Assembly (NCBI RefSeq): GCF_019977755.1
Contig: NZ_AP025145.1
Coordinates: forward strand, 2,299,339 to 2,363,338
Direction of reading: 5' to 3'
Source: Vibrio penaeicida
Lineage (GTDB): Bacteria > Pseudomonadota > Gammaproteobacteria > Enterobacterales > Vibrionaceae
Length of the DNA: 64,000 nt
Shown here one piece after another: positions 22,906 to 31,785 of the stretch (within the stretch, counting starts at the first letter, position 1; each line of letters begins with the position of its first letter). The notes under the pieces are model-generated. The model was not told the origin of the DNA. It did not search any database and saw nothing but the letters and a program-made list of their open reading frames with translations. Position numbers and translations under genes: made by a program.

Positions 22906-24729
22906 ATGAGACAAGGATTACCAGCGCTTTTGTTGGCTCTTTCACCGAGCCTGATATCAGTAGCAGCATATGCTGAGGCTTTGGATATCACGAATGTTTC
23001 AAAAGCTATGAGTTCGAAGGAGGCTGAAATACAGTCCGTCGGTACTCAGGAAACGGACATTCAGGCAGCCATTCGAAAGCTCAAAGCTGAGTTACTACAG
23101 GTGGAACAAGATGAAGACCGCCTTGAAAACAAAAGGCTGAAAGCCAAACAAGCTCTGGAAAGACAGTACGCTCGAATGCTGGATGATCCTGAGCTAGACC
23201 TTGCCTCGAGCCAAAAAGCTTATCAGGATGCATGGGCAAAACTGAAGCAAAACCAACAGCAGCAGCTTGATGTGGAACACCAAATTCAAGAGCAGCAAAT
23301 TTCCTTATCTAGTTCAAAAGCCAAAAGTGCACAACTCAACGCTGAACTCCGAGAATTAGAAGAGAGCCACTTTCGTTTGCGTGCAGATCAACTGCAAAAC
23401 GAGTTAACGGTTCAAACCTCCCAAACGGTCTCTTACCTTCATAACTGTGCTCAGGATGCGACTCTGGCGCAATGTAAGGAACAAACCACAGGGTTAGCGC
23501 TTCAAAAAGCCGTTAATCAATTCCAGTCGGCATTAATTAACAACACAACGGAAAGTGAGATAGTTAAACAACACCTTCAACAAACCGCGTTAAACATTCA
23601 TGTTGTAAGCCATCAGCCAGTAAAAACAGGGTTTGTTAACGGTGGTCAATACCAAGCAAAAATTGACGTTGCCATCGAATCACGCCCTTCGTTAAACGCC
23701 GCATGTCGCTTACTTAATATTGATTCAGCTTACTGCTTTGACCCGAGTGAGAAACTCGAAAAATCAAGTACGCAGAAAGAAGTAAGGTGGGTGACGTTAA
23801 CGGTACGTTCAAATCAATACGACGACAGTGTGTTGATTAATGGAGTGAGCTACGGTTCCACGCCTGTCGATATCATGCTGCCAACAGGTGCCCACACTGT
23901 GAGTGTCAAAAAAGAGGGATTCCGTTCCTTTAGCCGTGAAATGACACTCAAACAAGACGGTAACCTACGAGCTGTATTGGTTGAAAACGCTAACCTTCCG
24001 CGTTCAGGAAAAGCCTTTGCAGACCAAGTTGGTGAACCAACAGCTGCGCCGCAAATGATTGTTGTTGGCGCAGGTAATTACTATGTAGGCAAAAATGGCT
24101 CTCAGCAAGTCGAGTTAACACGCGCATATTCAATTTCATCAACACCCATCACCGTTAAGCAATTTGCTGCGTTTGTAAACGACACGGGTTACAAAACAGC
24201 CGCAGAACAAAACAAAACCTGCTCCACAATGGAAAATAGTGTAGACGTGGTGGTTGATGGTAATTATTGGCGTCAACCCGGCTTCAAACAAAGTGATCAG
24301 TCCCCTGTTGTGTGCCTTAGTAGAAGCGATGCCCGTGCGTATACAAAGTGGCTAAGTAATAAAACAGGCTACCAATACCGCCTCCCTACGGAACAAGAAT
24401 GGGAAATTGCCGCTCGTGCAGGCACGTCCAGTGATTATTGGTGGGGCGATGAGTTTGGTACTGGTAAAGCGAATACAGGTTGGGCTGGCACTAAGTGGTC
24501 AAATGTGAGCAGTTCCCCTGTCAAAGCATTCCGCCCAAATGCACTTGGTTTGTACGACATGGTGGGCAATGTTTGGGAATGGACAAATAATCGATACGGT
24601 AGCGCAAAAGGCGGTGCTTGGAGCTTTGCCCCTGCAAAAGCTTCAGCACATGAATCTTTGGAAGTCGCTCCAGAATCAACAACGAACTACATCGGGTTCC
24701 GAGTTGTTCGAATGCTCACAAAGAGTTAA
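22906..24729 (+). CDS. Secreted coiled-coil/PEGA protein with SUMF1 (formylglycine-generating-enzyme-like) domain
   Basis: A 607-residue protein. A signal peptide ends near AAYAEA, a coiled coil spans about 30-165, and a PEGA domain about 290-360 (DSVLINGVSYGSTPVDIMLP). From about 375 to the end is a formylglycine-generating-enzyme/SUMF1-like domain: ISSTPITVKQFAAFVNDTGY, YRLPTEQEWEIAARAG, NALGLYDMVGNVWEWTNN and NYIGFRVVRM. In active enzymes the last motif is usually GFRCA-like with a catalytic cysteine; here it is GFRVV, so formylglycine synthesis is unlikely. The domain may bind a ligand or protein. It is the larger paralogue of the preceding gene. Confidence 0.82.
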   Translation: MRQGLPALLLALSPSLISVAAYAEALDITNVSKAMSSKEAEIQSVGTQETDIQAAIRKLKAELLQVEQDEDRLENKRLKAKQALERQYARMLDDPELDLASSQKAYQDAWAKLKQNQQQQLDVEHQIQEQQISLSSSKAKSAQLNAELRELEESHFRLRADQLQNELTVQTSQTVSYLHNCAQDATLAQCKEQTTGLALQKAVNQFQSALINNTTESEIVKQHLQQTALNIHVVSHQPVKTGFVNGGQYQAKIDVAIESRPSLNAACRLLNIDSAYCFDPSEKLEKSSTQKEVRWVTLTVRSNQYDDSVLINGVSYGSTPVDIMLPTGAHTVSVKKEGFRSFSREMTLKQDGNLRAVLVENANLPRSGKAFADQVGEPTAAPQMIVVGAGNYYVGKNGSQQVELTRAYSISSTPITVKQFAAFVNDTGYKTAAEQNKTCSTMENSVDVVVDGNYWRQPGFKQSDQSPVVCLSRSDARAYTKWLSNKTGYQYRLPTEQEWEIAARAGTSSDYWWGDEFGTGKANTGWAGTKWSNVSSSPVKAFRPNALGLYDMVGNVWEWTNNRYGSAKGGAWSFAPAKASAHESLEVAPESTTNYIGFRVVRMLTKS

Positions 24730-24755
24730 GAATTTTTCTTTATCTTCACTCAGTA

Positions 24756-24785
24756 AAAAGGGCTTCCAAATGGAAGCCCTTTTTA
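24756..24785 (+). terminator. Terminator of the PEGA/SUMF1 gene
   Basis: GGGCTTCC, AAAT, GGAAGCCC is preceded by AAAAA and followed by TTTTT, 26 bp after the stop codon. Confidence 0.92.
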
Positions 24786-24827
24786 TATAACTGTCTGAAT
24801 GAAAATAGCTAATCTCAGCTTTGAATA

Positions 24828-25110
24828 TATACCCAAGTGACCTCAAGATACTTGGTTCAGCGAGATTTAACTGTCTTTAAGACAAGGCACCGATTTGATG
24901 ATTTAGTGGTTCTAAATCAAAAATCGGTAACGCAGTATGAAAGCCAGTTAAACTCGCCCTTGGGAGCCCATATTCTTTCCCATTTCTTCGTCAAAGAACT
25001 TGGAAAGGATTCATCATTCCGCTGCGTTCCTGATTTTTTGAAATAAAGAGCCTTGAACTGAAACAGAATATGAGGCTCTGAATCCTGCATCTTGAGGTGA
25101 CTAGGGTATA
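24828..25110. mobile_element. MITE-like non-coding element with terminal inverted repeats
   Basis: The 283-bp segment begins TATACCCAAGTGACCTCAAG and ends with the inverse complement TATACCCTAGTCACCTCAAG, so it has about 22-bp terminal inverted repeats with two mismatches. A 69-codon frame inside shows no protein-like features. A small palindromic relative occurs at 11954-11986. The structure fits a miniature inverted-repeat element inserted between the PEGA gene terminator and the metal transporter genes. The ends abut TA, which may be the target. No transposase is present. Confidence 0.72.
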
Positions 25111-25148
25111 CAAATTCAATTGGCTGGCAACTGCATTTTAATTCCTTA

Positions 25149-26018
25149 TTATTCGTTGCATTCCGTGTGTACGGCTAGCGGTTTCGCTTTGCCAAGGTAA
25201 GTTCGAAACTTAGCAAACGACAACGCAACAATGAAGCAGAACGCTTGAACGAGAACAATACACGCACTGGTTGCGCCATCAATATGGAAACTGATCAATG
25301 TACCCGCTAATGTCGAACCGATTGACACAGACAGCGCTATTGTCAGCATGTTGGTAAACTTTTTGGTCAATACAAAGGCTGTGATACCAGGAGAAACCAG
25401 CATTGCAACGACCATAATGACGCCTACAGCCTGAATGGTCGCGACTATGGTTAATGCCAGCATAATAAGCAAACCATAGTGTAAGAGCGTTACAGGTAAG
25501 CCAGCAACACGTGCGTGGCTCTTATCAAAGCAGTAAAGCAAGAAATCATGTCGAAATACAACCATAACACAGAAAACGATGACGGAAATAACAACCGTTT
25601 GCCAAAACTCAAAATCGCTAATCCCTAGCATGTTACCAAACAAGATGTGTAACAAGTGCTGATCGGTTTCTATCTTAGCGAACATCACCAACCCCAGAGC
25701 AAACATACCCGAGAAAACAATCCCCATTACGGTATCTTCTTTCACCCGGCTATTTTCCTTTATATAACCGGTTAGAAGCGCACATGCGAGTCCAGAAACA
25801 AACGCACCAATCGGTAGCGCAATCCCCACAACATAAGCCACCACAATACCAGGTAAGACTGCGTGAGAAATCGCATCGCCCATCAACGACCAGCCTTTAA
25901 GCACCAAATAGCACGATAGGATGGCACAGACACTCCCCACAGCTAAACCAGCCCATAGCGCACGCATCATAAATGGGTATTGGAACGGCTCAATAATCCA
26001 GCTAATCAACGCTTCCAT
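25149..26018 (-). CDS. sitD: Manganese/iron ABC transporter permease, SitD/YfeD-like
   Basis: A 289-residue integral membrane protein of the ABC-3 metal permease family, with about eight hydrophobic segments and the conserved LVLKGWSLMGDAISHAVLPGIV loop (its GDAISH part is the family hallmark). It is the second permease of the unit; its start overlaps the stop of the preceding permease by one base. With the partner permease, ATPase and binding protein it would import Mn2+ and/or Fe2+ across the inner membrane. Confidence 0.88.
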   Translation of the reverse strand: MEALISWIIEPFQYPFMMRALWAGLAVGSVCAILSCYLVLKGWSLMGDAISHAVLPGIVVAYVVGIALPIGAFVSGLACALLTGYIKENSRVKEDTVMGIVFSGMFALGLVMFAKIETDQHLLHILFGNMLGISDFEFWQTVVISVIVFCVMVVFRHDFLLYCFDKSHARVAGLPVTLLHYGLLIMLALTIVATIQAVGVIMVVAMLVSPGITAFVLTKKFTNMLTIALSVSIGSTLAGTLISFHIDGATSACIVLVQAFCFIVALSFAKFRTYLGKAKPLAVHTECNE

Positions 26019-26896
26019 TACGCTCTCCTAGCCAATTTGCTGGCGCTGCTCAACCGCCCCAAAGCAGCAATACGATCGGAAAATAAGCCGTACTTAGGAG
26101 CGAACAAAAACGCAAGCATGAACAATACGGTTTGAATCAAAACAATAATGCCGCCTGTTGTACCATCTAAGAAGTAGCTGATATACGCACCAAGCCCACT
26201 ACTCAATAGTCCAATAGTAGTGGCAATAATGAGCAGCCAGCCAAATCGGTCGGTCAAAAGATACGCCGTAGCACCTGGAGTAATAACCATGGCAATAACA
26301 AGAACCGCCCCTACTGTTTGCAATGATGCAACAGTACAAGCGCTCAAAAGAGTAAAGAAAAGTATCTTCAATTTAACAGGAGAAAGACCAACAGATGAAG
26401 CTTGGGTTTCATCGAAAAAGACAAGCATGAGGTCTTTCCATAACAGCCCTAGAATCAACAGAGACACGACTGAAATAGTGACAATTTGATAAAGATCTTC
26501 GGGGCCAATACTAAGGATATTGCCGAAAATAATTGCTTGGACGTTAATAGAGGTTGGGTTAAGTGAAATCAGCAGTAATCCAGCCGCAAAAAAGGTCGTG
26601 AAAATAAACCCTATAATGGCATCTTCTTTCAAATGCGAGAGTGACTTCAGCGCTGCAATACTCAGAGATGCGAGAAACCCAGAAAAGAATGCTCCAACCG
26701 CGTAAGGTAACCCCAATGCGTAAGCGCCTGCTACACCAGGGACAACAGAGTGCGAAAGCGCATCACCAATTAGGGACCAACCTTTCAACATAAGAAAGGC
26801 TGAAAGAAACGCACACACGGCACCCACAATCGCACTCGCGAATATGGCGTTAATCATGTATTCGTAACCTAGGGGCTCCAATAAATATTCCAACAT
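26018..26896 (-). CDS. sitC: Manganese/iron ABC transporter permease, SitC/YfeC-like
   Basis: A 292-residue permease of the same family as its neighbour. It has the loop LMLKGWSLIGDALSHSVVPGV and hydrophobic helices throughout. It overlaps the stop of the ATPase gene by one base, indicating translational coupling. Two distinct permease genes are typical of the Sit/Yfe systems, as opposed to ZnuB, which uses one. Confidence 0.88.
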   Translation of the reverse strand: MLEYLLEPLGYEYMINAIFASAIVGAVCAFLSAFLMLKGWSLIGDALSHSVVPGVAGAYALGLPYAVGAFFSGFLASLSIAALKSLSHLKEDAIIGFIFTTFFAAGLLLISLNPTSINVQAIIFGNILSIGPEDLYQIVTISVVSLLILGLLWKDLMLVFFDETQASSVGLSPVKLKILFFTLLSACTVASLQTVGAVLVIAMVITPGATAYLLTDRFGWLLIIATTIGLLSSGLGAYISYFLDGTTGGIIVLIQTVLFMLAFLFAPKYGLFSDRIAALGRLSSASKLARRA

Positions 26897-27825
26897 TACT
26901 GATCCACCCGGCTTTTTTGATCGCGACTGGGTTCACCACGATTGGATTCATCGCGATGTTGAGCTTCGCTGATTAGAGTAGAGTCATTTCTATTGGTTCC
27001 ATAGAATACCGCGGGTTTCTCGTGATCAGAAATGATCGTAACAGCACGGCGATCGGCATCATTGTGCAGTTCTTCTCCAGGGATACCAACGTGTTTAAGA
27101 ACCCCACCAAATGTCGCTTCTAGATTTTGCTGAGTGAAAGTAACATCTAACGAGCCTGCTGCAATAACCGTTCTGTTTATAAAAACCACTTCATTGCAAT
27201 AATCTGGAATACTTCCCAAATTATGGGTGGACACTAAAATCAGATGCCCTTCAGCCCTAAGTTCTCGAAACAACTGCATAATGGCACTTTCTGTAGTGAA
27301 ATCGACACCAGTAAAAGGTTCATCAAGTAATATTGTTTTGCTCTCTTGAGCCAATGCTCTTGCCAAAAAAACACGTTTTTTCTGTCCACCGGAAAGCTCG
27401 CCAATTTGTCGTTCAGCTAATTGGCTAATTCCCATTCGGTCCATCGCTGAAGCGACTTTTGCCTTATCCGTTTTACTCGGTCGGCGAAGAAAATTCATAA
27501 ACCCAAAACGACCTTGCATCACCACATCTTTAACTAGGATAGGAAAATCCCAGTCGATATCCTCACTTTGAGGTACGTACGCCACTAAATTACTTTTTAG
27601 AGCTTTACGTATGGTCATCCCAGAGACACAAATGTCACCAGACGAGAGCTTCACAAGCCCCATGATGCTTTTAAAAAGCGTCGATTTACCACCACCATTG
27701 ATCCCAACGAGGGCACATATAGTACCCCCGCTAAGAGAGAAGTTAACGTGGTTAATCGCTGTGAAGCCGTTGTTGTATGTCACACCAACGTTGGATACTT
27801 CTAAGCTGGCCGACAACGAACTCAT
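26896..27825 (-). CDS. sitB: Metal ABC transporter ATP-binding protein, SitB/YfeB-like
   Basis: A 309-residue ATPase: Walker [14 protein letters not shown]-loop VPQSEDIDW, signature LSGGQKKR, Walker [13 protein letters not shown] and the switch histidine in STHNLG. A charged C-terminal tail of about 50 residues (rich in D, R, E and S) extends beyond the normal domain. It overlaps the binding-protein gene by 4 bp (ATGA). Confidence 0.93.
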   Translation of the reverse strand: MSSLSASLEVSNVGVTYNNGFTAINHVNFSLSGGTICALVGINGGGKSTLFKSIMGLVKLSSGDICVSGMTIRKALKSNLVAYVPQSEDIDWDFPILVKDVVMQGRFGFMNFLRRPSKTDKAKVASAMDRMGISQLAERQIGELSGGQKKRVFLARALAQESKTILLDEPFTGVDFTTESAIMQLFRELRAEGHLILVSTHNLGSIPDYCNEVVFINRTVIAAGSLDVTFTQQNLEATFGGVLKHVGIPGEELHNDADRRAVTIISDHEKPAVFYGTNRNDSTLISEAQHRDESNRGEPSRDQKSRVDQ

Positions 27826-28703
27826 AATTCAAATCCATCCGCTACAGTTTGTGTAGTAACTTTCAATAAATCTAGATAGGTAGGAACAGGACCATTTTGA
27901 GTAGACAGAGAATCTACATATAGCACGCCGCCATATTTTGCATTCGTTTCTCTTACAACCTGTTTTGCAGGCTTGTCCGAAATGGTGCTTTCACTAAACA
28001 CTACCGGAATTTGGTTGTCACGAATCTTATCGATAAGTGATTTAACCTGTTTTGGCGTGCCTTGCTGGTCAGCATTGATCGGCCACAAGTACGCTTCTTT
28101 TAAATCATAATCTTTCGCTAAGTAACTGAATGCACCTTCACTGGTGACTAACCAACGCTTGTCTTTTGGAATCGTACTCAATTGCTTGCGAATTGGCGCA
28201 TCGAGATTCTTAACTTTTTCGGAATACGCTGCTGCATTACTATTATAGGTCGAAGCATTCACTGGGTCATGTTTTACGAGCGCTTTACGGATGTTTTCAA
28301 TGTAAACAAGAGCGTTACTTGTAGACATCCACGCATGAGGGTTGGGTTTACCTTGATAAGGACCGTCGTAAATGGAAAGTGGCGTAATTCCTTCTGTTAG
28401 CGTTACAGATGGAACACCTTCAATATTACTAAAAAAGCGCTCGAACCAGCGTTCAAGGTTCATTCCATTCCACATAACTAAGTCTGCTGACTGCGCTTTT
28501 ACAATGTCTTTAGGAGTAGGCTGATAGTCATGAATTTCAGCGCCAGGTTTGGTAATAGATACGACTTCAGCAGCATCACCAGCTACATTCTGAGCTATAT
28601 CTTGAATGATGGTAAATGTTGTAACAACTTTGAAATTAGCAGTAGCCATACCTGGTACCAATACAAGGCTACACAATCCCAATTGGGCTAAAATCTTCTT
28701 CAT
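27822..28703 (-). CDS. sitA: Metal ABC transporter substrate-binding protein, SitA/YfeA-like
   Basis: A 293-residue cluster A-I periplasmic binding protein. The signal peptide ends at GMATA. Metal ligands typical of Mn/Fe-binding members are visible: His58 in [11 protein letters not shown], His123 in NPHAWMS, a glutamate in TSEGAFSY and an aspartate in LYVDSLS. It lacks the His-rich loop of ZnuA, which argues for manganese or iron over zinc. It is the first gene of a four-gene unit with a Fur-like box upstream and an AGGATG ribosome-binding site. Confidence 0.9.
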   Translation of the reverse strand: MKKILAQLGLCSLVLVPGMATANFKVVTTFTIIQDIAQNVAGDAAEVVSITKPGAEIHDYQPTPKDIVKAQSADLVMWNGMNLERWFERFFSNIEGVPSVTLTEGITPLSIYDGPYQGKPNPHAWMSTSNALVYIENIRKALVKHDPVNASTYNSNAAAYSEKVKNLDAPIRKQLSTIPKDKRWLVTSEGAFSYLAKDYDLKEAYLWPINADQQGTPKQVKSLIDKIRDNQIPVVFSESTISDKPAKQVVRETNAKYGGVLYVDSLSTQNGPVPTYLDLLKVTTQTVADGFEL

Positions 28704-28741
28704 TTTTTCATCCTGAATCCATTAGATGCTGCAATCGTAAA

Positions 28742-28756
28742 TGATAACCATTATCA
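28742..28756 (-). promoter_or_regulatory. Fur box upstream of sitA
   Basis: TGATAACCATTATCA matches the 7-1-7 Fur repeat with one difference and lies about 40 bp upstream of sitA. It predicts iron repression of the transporter. Confidence 0.82.
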
Positions 28757-28848
28757 CTTCAACAAAAACACAAGTATTTAAAGGCTAAGTATCCCCTAAT
28801 TACGTGCTTCAGGTGAACAATAATACGATATTTATCGTATTTAGACCG

Positions 28849-28892
28849 TTTTTTCCTTAAAAGGGGGGAATTCCCCCCTTTTAAGGAAAAAA
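28849..28892. promoter_or_regulatory. VqmA operator, perfect 44-bp palindrome
   Basis: A perfect 44-bp palindrome with no loop, centred between 28870 and 28871. The core is AAGGGGGGAATTCCCCCCTT, extended by TTAA, CC and six T/A on each side. The G6/C6 core resembles the palindrome bound by VqmA in the V. cholerae vqmR promoter, and the site lies just upstream of the vqmR-like RNA. It also lies about 150 bp upstream of sitA on the other side. Confidence 0.85.
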
Positions 28893-28934
28893 ATACTGTT
28901 TTATCTTAAGTGTCATAGAGTTAGATACAGTCCA

Positions 28935-29066
28935 GTGTATTTAACTCTCGGTATCATATTGATACCAGTTATGATCACTTAGACCCTGAAGTCGATCATA
29001 ACCTCTTCTACACGTCGACAAGATGTATCTTGTATTTTGCCAGCTCCCTCAAGCTGGCTTTTTTTT
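28935..29066 (+). ncRNA. vqmR: VqmR small RNA
   Basis: A free-standing RNA gene just upstream of vqmA. Visible structure: hairpin GGTATCATATTGATACC at 28950-28966; a long hairpin with stems GTTATGATC/GATCATAAC and inner ACTT/AAGT; a single-stranded stretch; and an intrinsic terminator, GCCAGCT/AGCTGGC plus eight T, ending at 29066. Position next to vqmA and the VqmA palindrome identify it. In V. cholerae, VqmR is activated by VqmA with the autoinducer DPO and represses biofilm genes through Hfq-dependent pairing. The 5' end is uncertain by about 15 nt. Confidence 0.88.
29039..29066 (+). terminator. Terminator of vqmR
   Basis: GCCAGCT, CCCTCA, AGCTGGC is followed by TTTTTTTT. It lies before the start of vqmA at 29122, so part of vqmA expression must be read-through or come from its own promoter. 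Confidence 0.9.
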
Positions 29067-29121
29067 AAACAAGCCTACTTGAACGTATAACATACGCTGT
29101 AATCTCTATATTGAGACTGAT

Positions 29122-29868
29122 ATGATTGTTAACAAGTGGCGCACTACAACAGAGCGAATATTCGTGCCTAACTCAACTCTTTTGTCTGTTCTCAATCAAT
29201 TTCCGGGTTGCTGGGGCTGCAAAGATACAAATTCTAACTACGTATATGCGAGTGAATCGTTCAGTCAGCTCGTAGGGTTAAACAGCCATTCGGACTGTAT
29301 AGGACTATCGGACTTTGATATCCCTTGCCCTTCAACCATCTGTGCTCTCGATTTTCAGCGGCAAGACAAACACGTCATGGAAACTCGACAAACCTTAAAG
29401 ATCTTAGATATCCATCCATATCCAGATGGAAAATGGCGGGCTCATATCTTTACCAAATCTCCATGGATAAACGACAACGGAGAAGTTCAAGGCGTTATTT
29501 TCCACGGTCAAGAGCTGGAAGATACCGCCATACTAGAAATTGGACATTGGATTTGCCGGGCCACAGGGCAAAGCCTAAAAAGAGATGTCTATGTCAGTAC
29601 CATTTGCAGCACACCCAAAAAAATTAACCAGCGAGAATCTCAAGTTCTTTTCTTCTTGTTATACGGGAAGAAGCCTCAATTCATTGCAAACGCTATGAGC
29701 ATTTCGGTGAAAACAGTGGAAGGACACGTTGCTCGGTTAAGGAACAAGTTTGGAGCGAGAACAAAAAGTGAACTTATAGACCTAGCTTTAGATGAAGGGT
29801 TTGGCTCCATTATTCCTGAAAGCCTGCTGAATACACAGATATCCGTTGTGCTTAGCCAAGTAAAATAG
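29122..29868 (+). CDS. vqmA: VqmA, PAS/LuxR-type quorum-sensing receptor-regulator
   Basis: A 248-residue cytosolic regulator. Residues about 20-140 form a PAS domain (LNQFPGCWGCKDTNSNYVYAS and GLSDFDIPCPS), and residues about 175-235 a LuxR-type helix-turn-helix (QFIANAMSISVKTVEGHVARLRNKFG). Length, domain order and linkage to the upstream RNA and G6/C6 palindrome match VqmA of V. cholerae, which binds 3,5-dimethylpyrazin-2-ol and activates vqmR. The CWGCKD motif at the start of the PAS domain is a notable conserved-looking feature. It is divergent from the metal transporter unit. Confidence 0.93.
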   Translation: MIVNKWRTTTERIFVPNSTLLSVLNQFPGCWGCKDTNSNYVYASESFSQLVGLNSHSDCIGLSDFDIPCPSTICALDFQRQDKHVMETRQTLKILDIHPYPDGKWRAHIFTKSPWINDNGEVQGVIFHGQELEDTAILEIGHWICRATGQSLKRDVYVSTICSTPKKINQRESQVLFFLLYGKKPQFIANAMSISVKTVEGHVARLRNKFGARTKSELIDLALDEGFGSIIPESLLNTQISVVLSQVK

Positions 29869-30926
29869 TTAACGCCCCGCTTCAAACCAGCTGAACCATC
29901 TTGGTTACCTGTATTTTTAGCCAAATAGTAAAGGTACCAAAATACATTCAAATCACGAATAATTATTAAATAACAATAATTTAATAAAATAACCCCAATG
30001 AAAAAGTATCATCCTATAAAGAATAAGAACTTTTAAGAAAACCTGTAGCGTACGATGTATTAAAAATGTAAACAGTTCTACACATTTAAAAATAACACCT
30101 CTAAAAGCTCGTTGCCCTATATATTTAGCTCAGACCATATTAGCCCACCACATTTTTTCTACACAAACATTTACAAACACAAAACAAAATTCGCTAGCTT
30201 AATTGGTGAATAATGGCCAATTAATGCCTTTTTTCACTCAAAACCCTAAAATGTAATATTTATTTACACTTAGAGGCTAAAGCTCCAAAAAACTCACTTA
30301 ACCCTTTATTAAACATAATAATAACCTCAGAAATTGAGCCAATTAAAAAACAATAAAATATACTATTCATTCATATTTATTGCATAAATTGAGCCAAATA
30401 ATAAACTTTGACCTCTCAACATAACTTGCATAGTGAATAGTCAATATATTTATTAAATATCAACATATTAACTAACAAAATAAAGATAATAAATTCGATA
30501 TATTTACTTTATTTTACTCTAGTAAATTATTTTATGGAATGAAGATCAAATCTTTGTTTTTGATTTTGTACAAATATCATTGTGAGCCTTTTATGAATTT
30601 TTCTATTAGAAAATAAACTTTAATATTCTCGTTGTGGACAAGAGAGGAACGAGACAGTAGTTCCGAACTTAATGTAATAACTTATTTGATGTACTTAAAA
30701 ATTGGATTGTTATCGCTACATATAAAAGCCAAAAAATAGTTAGTTTTTAAAATCAATAAACATTAAGTATTTAATATCATTGATTTTAATTTACAAAAAC
30801 ACAGAATTTTAATGTTAGAAATCTGTTTTATCTATTAAGCATTTATTTCTCTCTGAGAAATAAGCGGGCTCTCTATGTCGCAATTACTTGAAAATTAAAT
30901 TTATTTCTTTTACGAGTGGGTGAATA
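29869..30926. other. 1.06-kb AT-rich region without recognised genes
   Basis: Strikingly AT-rich compared with the flanks, with many A/T tracts, and no frame of protein-like composition on either strand. It lies between vqmA and the lectin-like secreted protein gene. It could be a large regulatory region bound by H-NS or the remnant of a lost gene. The sequence gives no decisive sign. Confidence 0.55.
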
Positions 30927-31691
30927 ATGATGAAAATTTTAACTTTATTATTAGTTGGAAGTGTATTTTCGGTAAGTGCGCAAGCGGCAAACATGTGGAA
31001 AACGGTATACGAACAGCTTGACCTAGGTGGGCTAAAGACACCAAATGAAAAAGTTCATATCGAGTGTCATTTCGACTTGCTCTCGGTGAACTTAACCAAA
31101 GATCATGACATCACTAAACTAAAAATGAACAAAGCCCCAAACCGCAAACGTTGTGAGTTTGCAATAAAGGATGTCGTTAAGCGTGATACCCCGTTTAAAT
31201 TCTCTTTTGATTTCAAGACTAACGACAACTTTGCTCACTATAGCCAATGGCACAGCTACTTCCAGCTACATTCAGTACCAGATCAAGGTGAAGCGTGGCG
31301 CTGTCCAATCATGGCTCTTGAGTCTATAAACGGCACTTTGAGAATGTTCAACCGTTGGGATGAAAACCAAATATCAGTGACGAAGAATGGGACATGTGGC
31401 GGTACTGGTAACTCAATCGAATACAGAAAGCTATTCAGCGATTACTACTACGAAGCAGACAGTTGGTATAATGTAGAAATCAGTGGTGAACTTTCTCATA
31501 ACAAAGATGCATGCTTAACAGTAAAAATTAACGATGAAGTGCTATCTGATGTATGTGGTCCAAACACATTCAACGATATTCAAAAGCCTTACATCAAGTT
31601 CGGTATCTATAAACCAACTTCATGGGAAGTGGATAACGAAGAAATTGAATTAAGTGTTAAGAACATTCGCTACCACGAGCTAGCCAACTAA
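30927..31691 (+). CDS. Secreted protein with concanavalin-like/polysaccharide-lyase-like fold, function uncertain
   Basis: A 254-residue protein with a clear signal peptide (MMKILTLLLVGSVFSVSAQA). The mature part has a run of alternating beta-strand segments with aromatic residues: FKFSFDFKTNDNF, SQWHSYFQLHSVPD, DSWYNVEISGEL and KFGIYKP. Wording such as WHSYFQLH and WYNVEI recalls bacterial heparinase-I/alginate-lyase-like jelly rolls (Polysacc_lyase, PF14099), but I cannot identify catalytic residues with confidence. Six cysteines suggest disulfides. The gene follows 1 kb of AT-rich DNA and ends in a strong terminator. It could be an adhesin, lectin or lyase. Confidence 0.6.
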   Translation: MMKILTLLLVGSVFSVSAQAANMWKTVYEQLDLGGLKTPNEKVHIECHFDLLSVNLTKDHDITKLKMNKAPNRKRCEFAIKDVVKRDTPFKFSFDFKTNDNFAHYSQWHSYFQLHSVPDQGEAWRCPIMALESINGTLRMFNRWDENQISVTKNGTCGGTGNSIEYRKLFSDYYYEADSWYNVEISGELSHNKDACLTVKINDEVLSDVCGPNTFNDIQKPYIKFGIYKPTSWEVDNEEIELSVKNIRYHELAN

Positions 31692-31710
31692 AAAGTAAAT
31701 AAAAACAAAA

Positions 31711-31740
31711 CGCCGCACTGACTTACAGTGCGGCGTTTTT
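31711..31740. terminator. Bidirectional terminator between lectin-like gene and pdxH
   Basis: CGCCGCACTG, ACTTA, CAGTGCGGCG has AAAA on the left and TTTTT on the right. It sits between convergent genes and can serve both. Confidence 0.93.
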
Positions 31741-31785
31741 ATATTCAAATGGAATTTTAAAGCCGTATGTAAAGGCTAAAACTGA

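Noticed and set aside
24837..25046. 69-codon frame inside the MITE-like element
   Set aside because: It lies wholly within a non-coding repeat with terminal inverted repeats and begins inside the terminal repeat; no protein family is recognised.
28849..28892. Interpretation of the 44-bp palindrome as a transcription terminator
   Set aside because: It lies upstream of both flanking genes, has no loop, and its G6/C6 core fits the VqmA operator next to vqmR.
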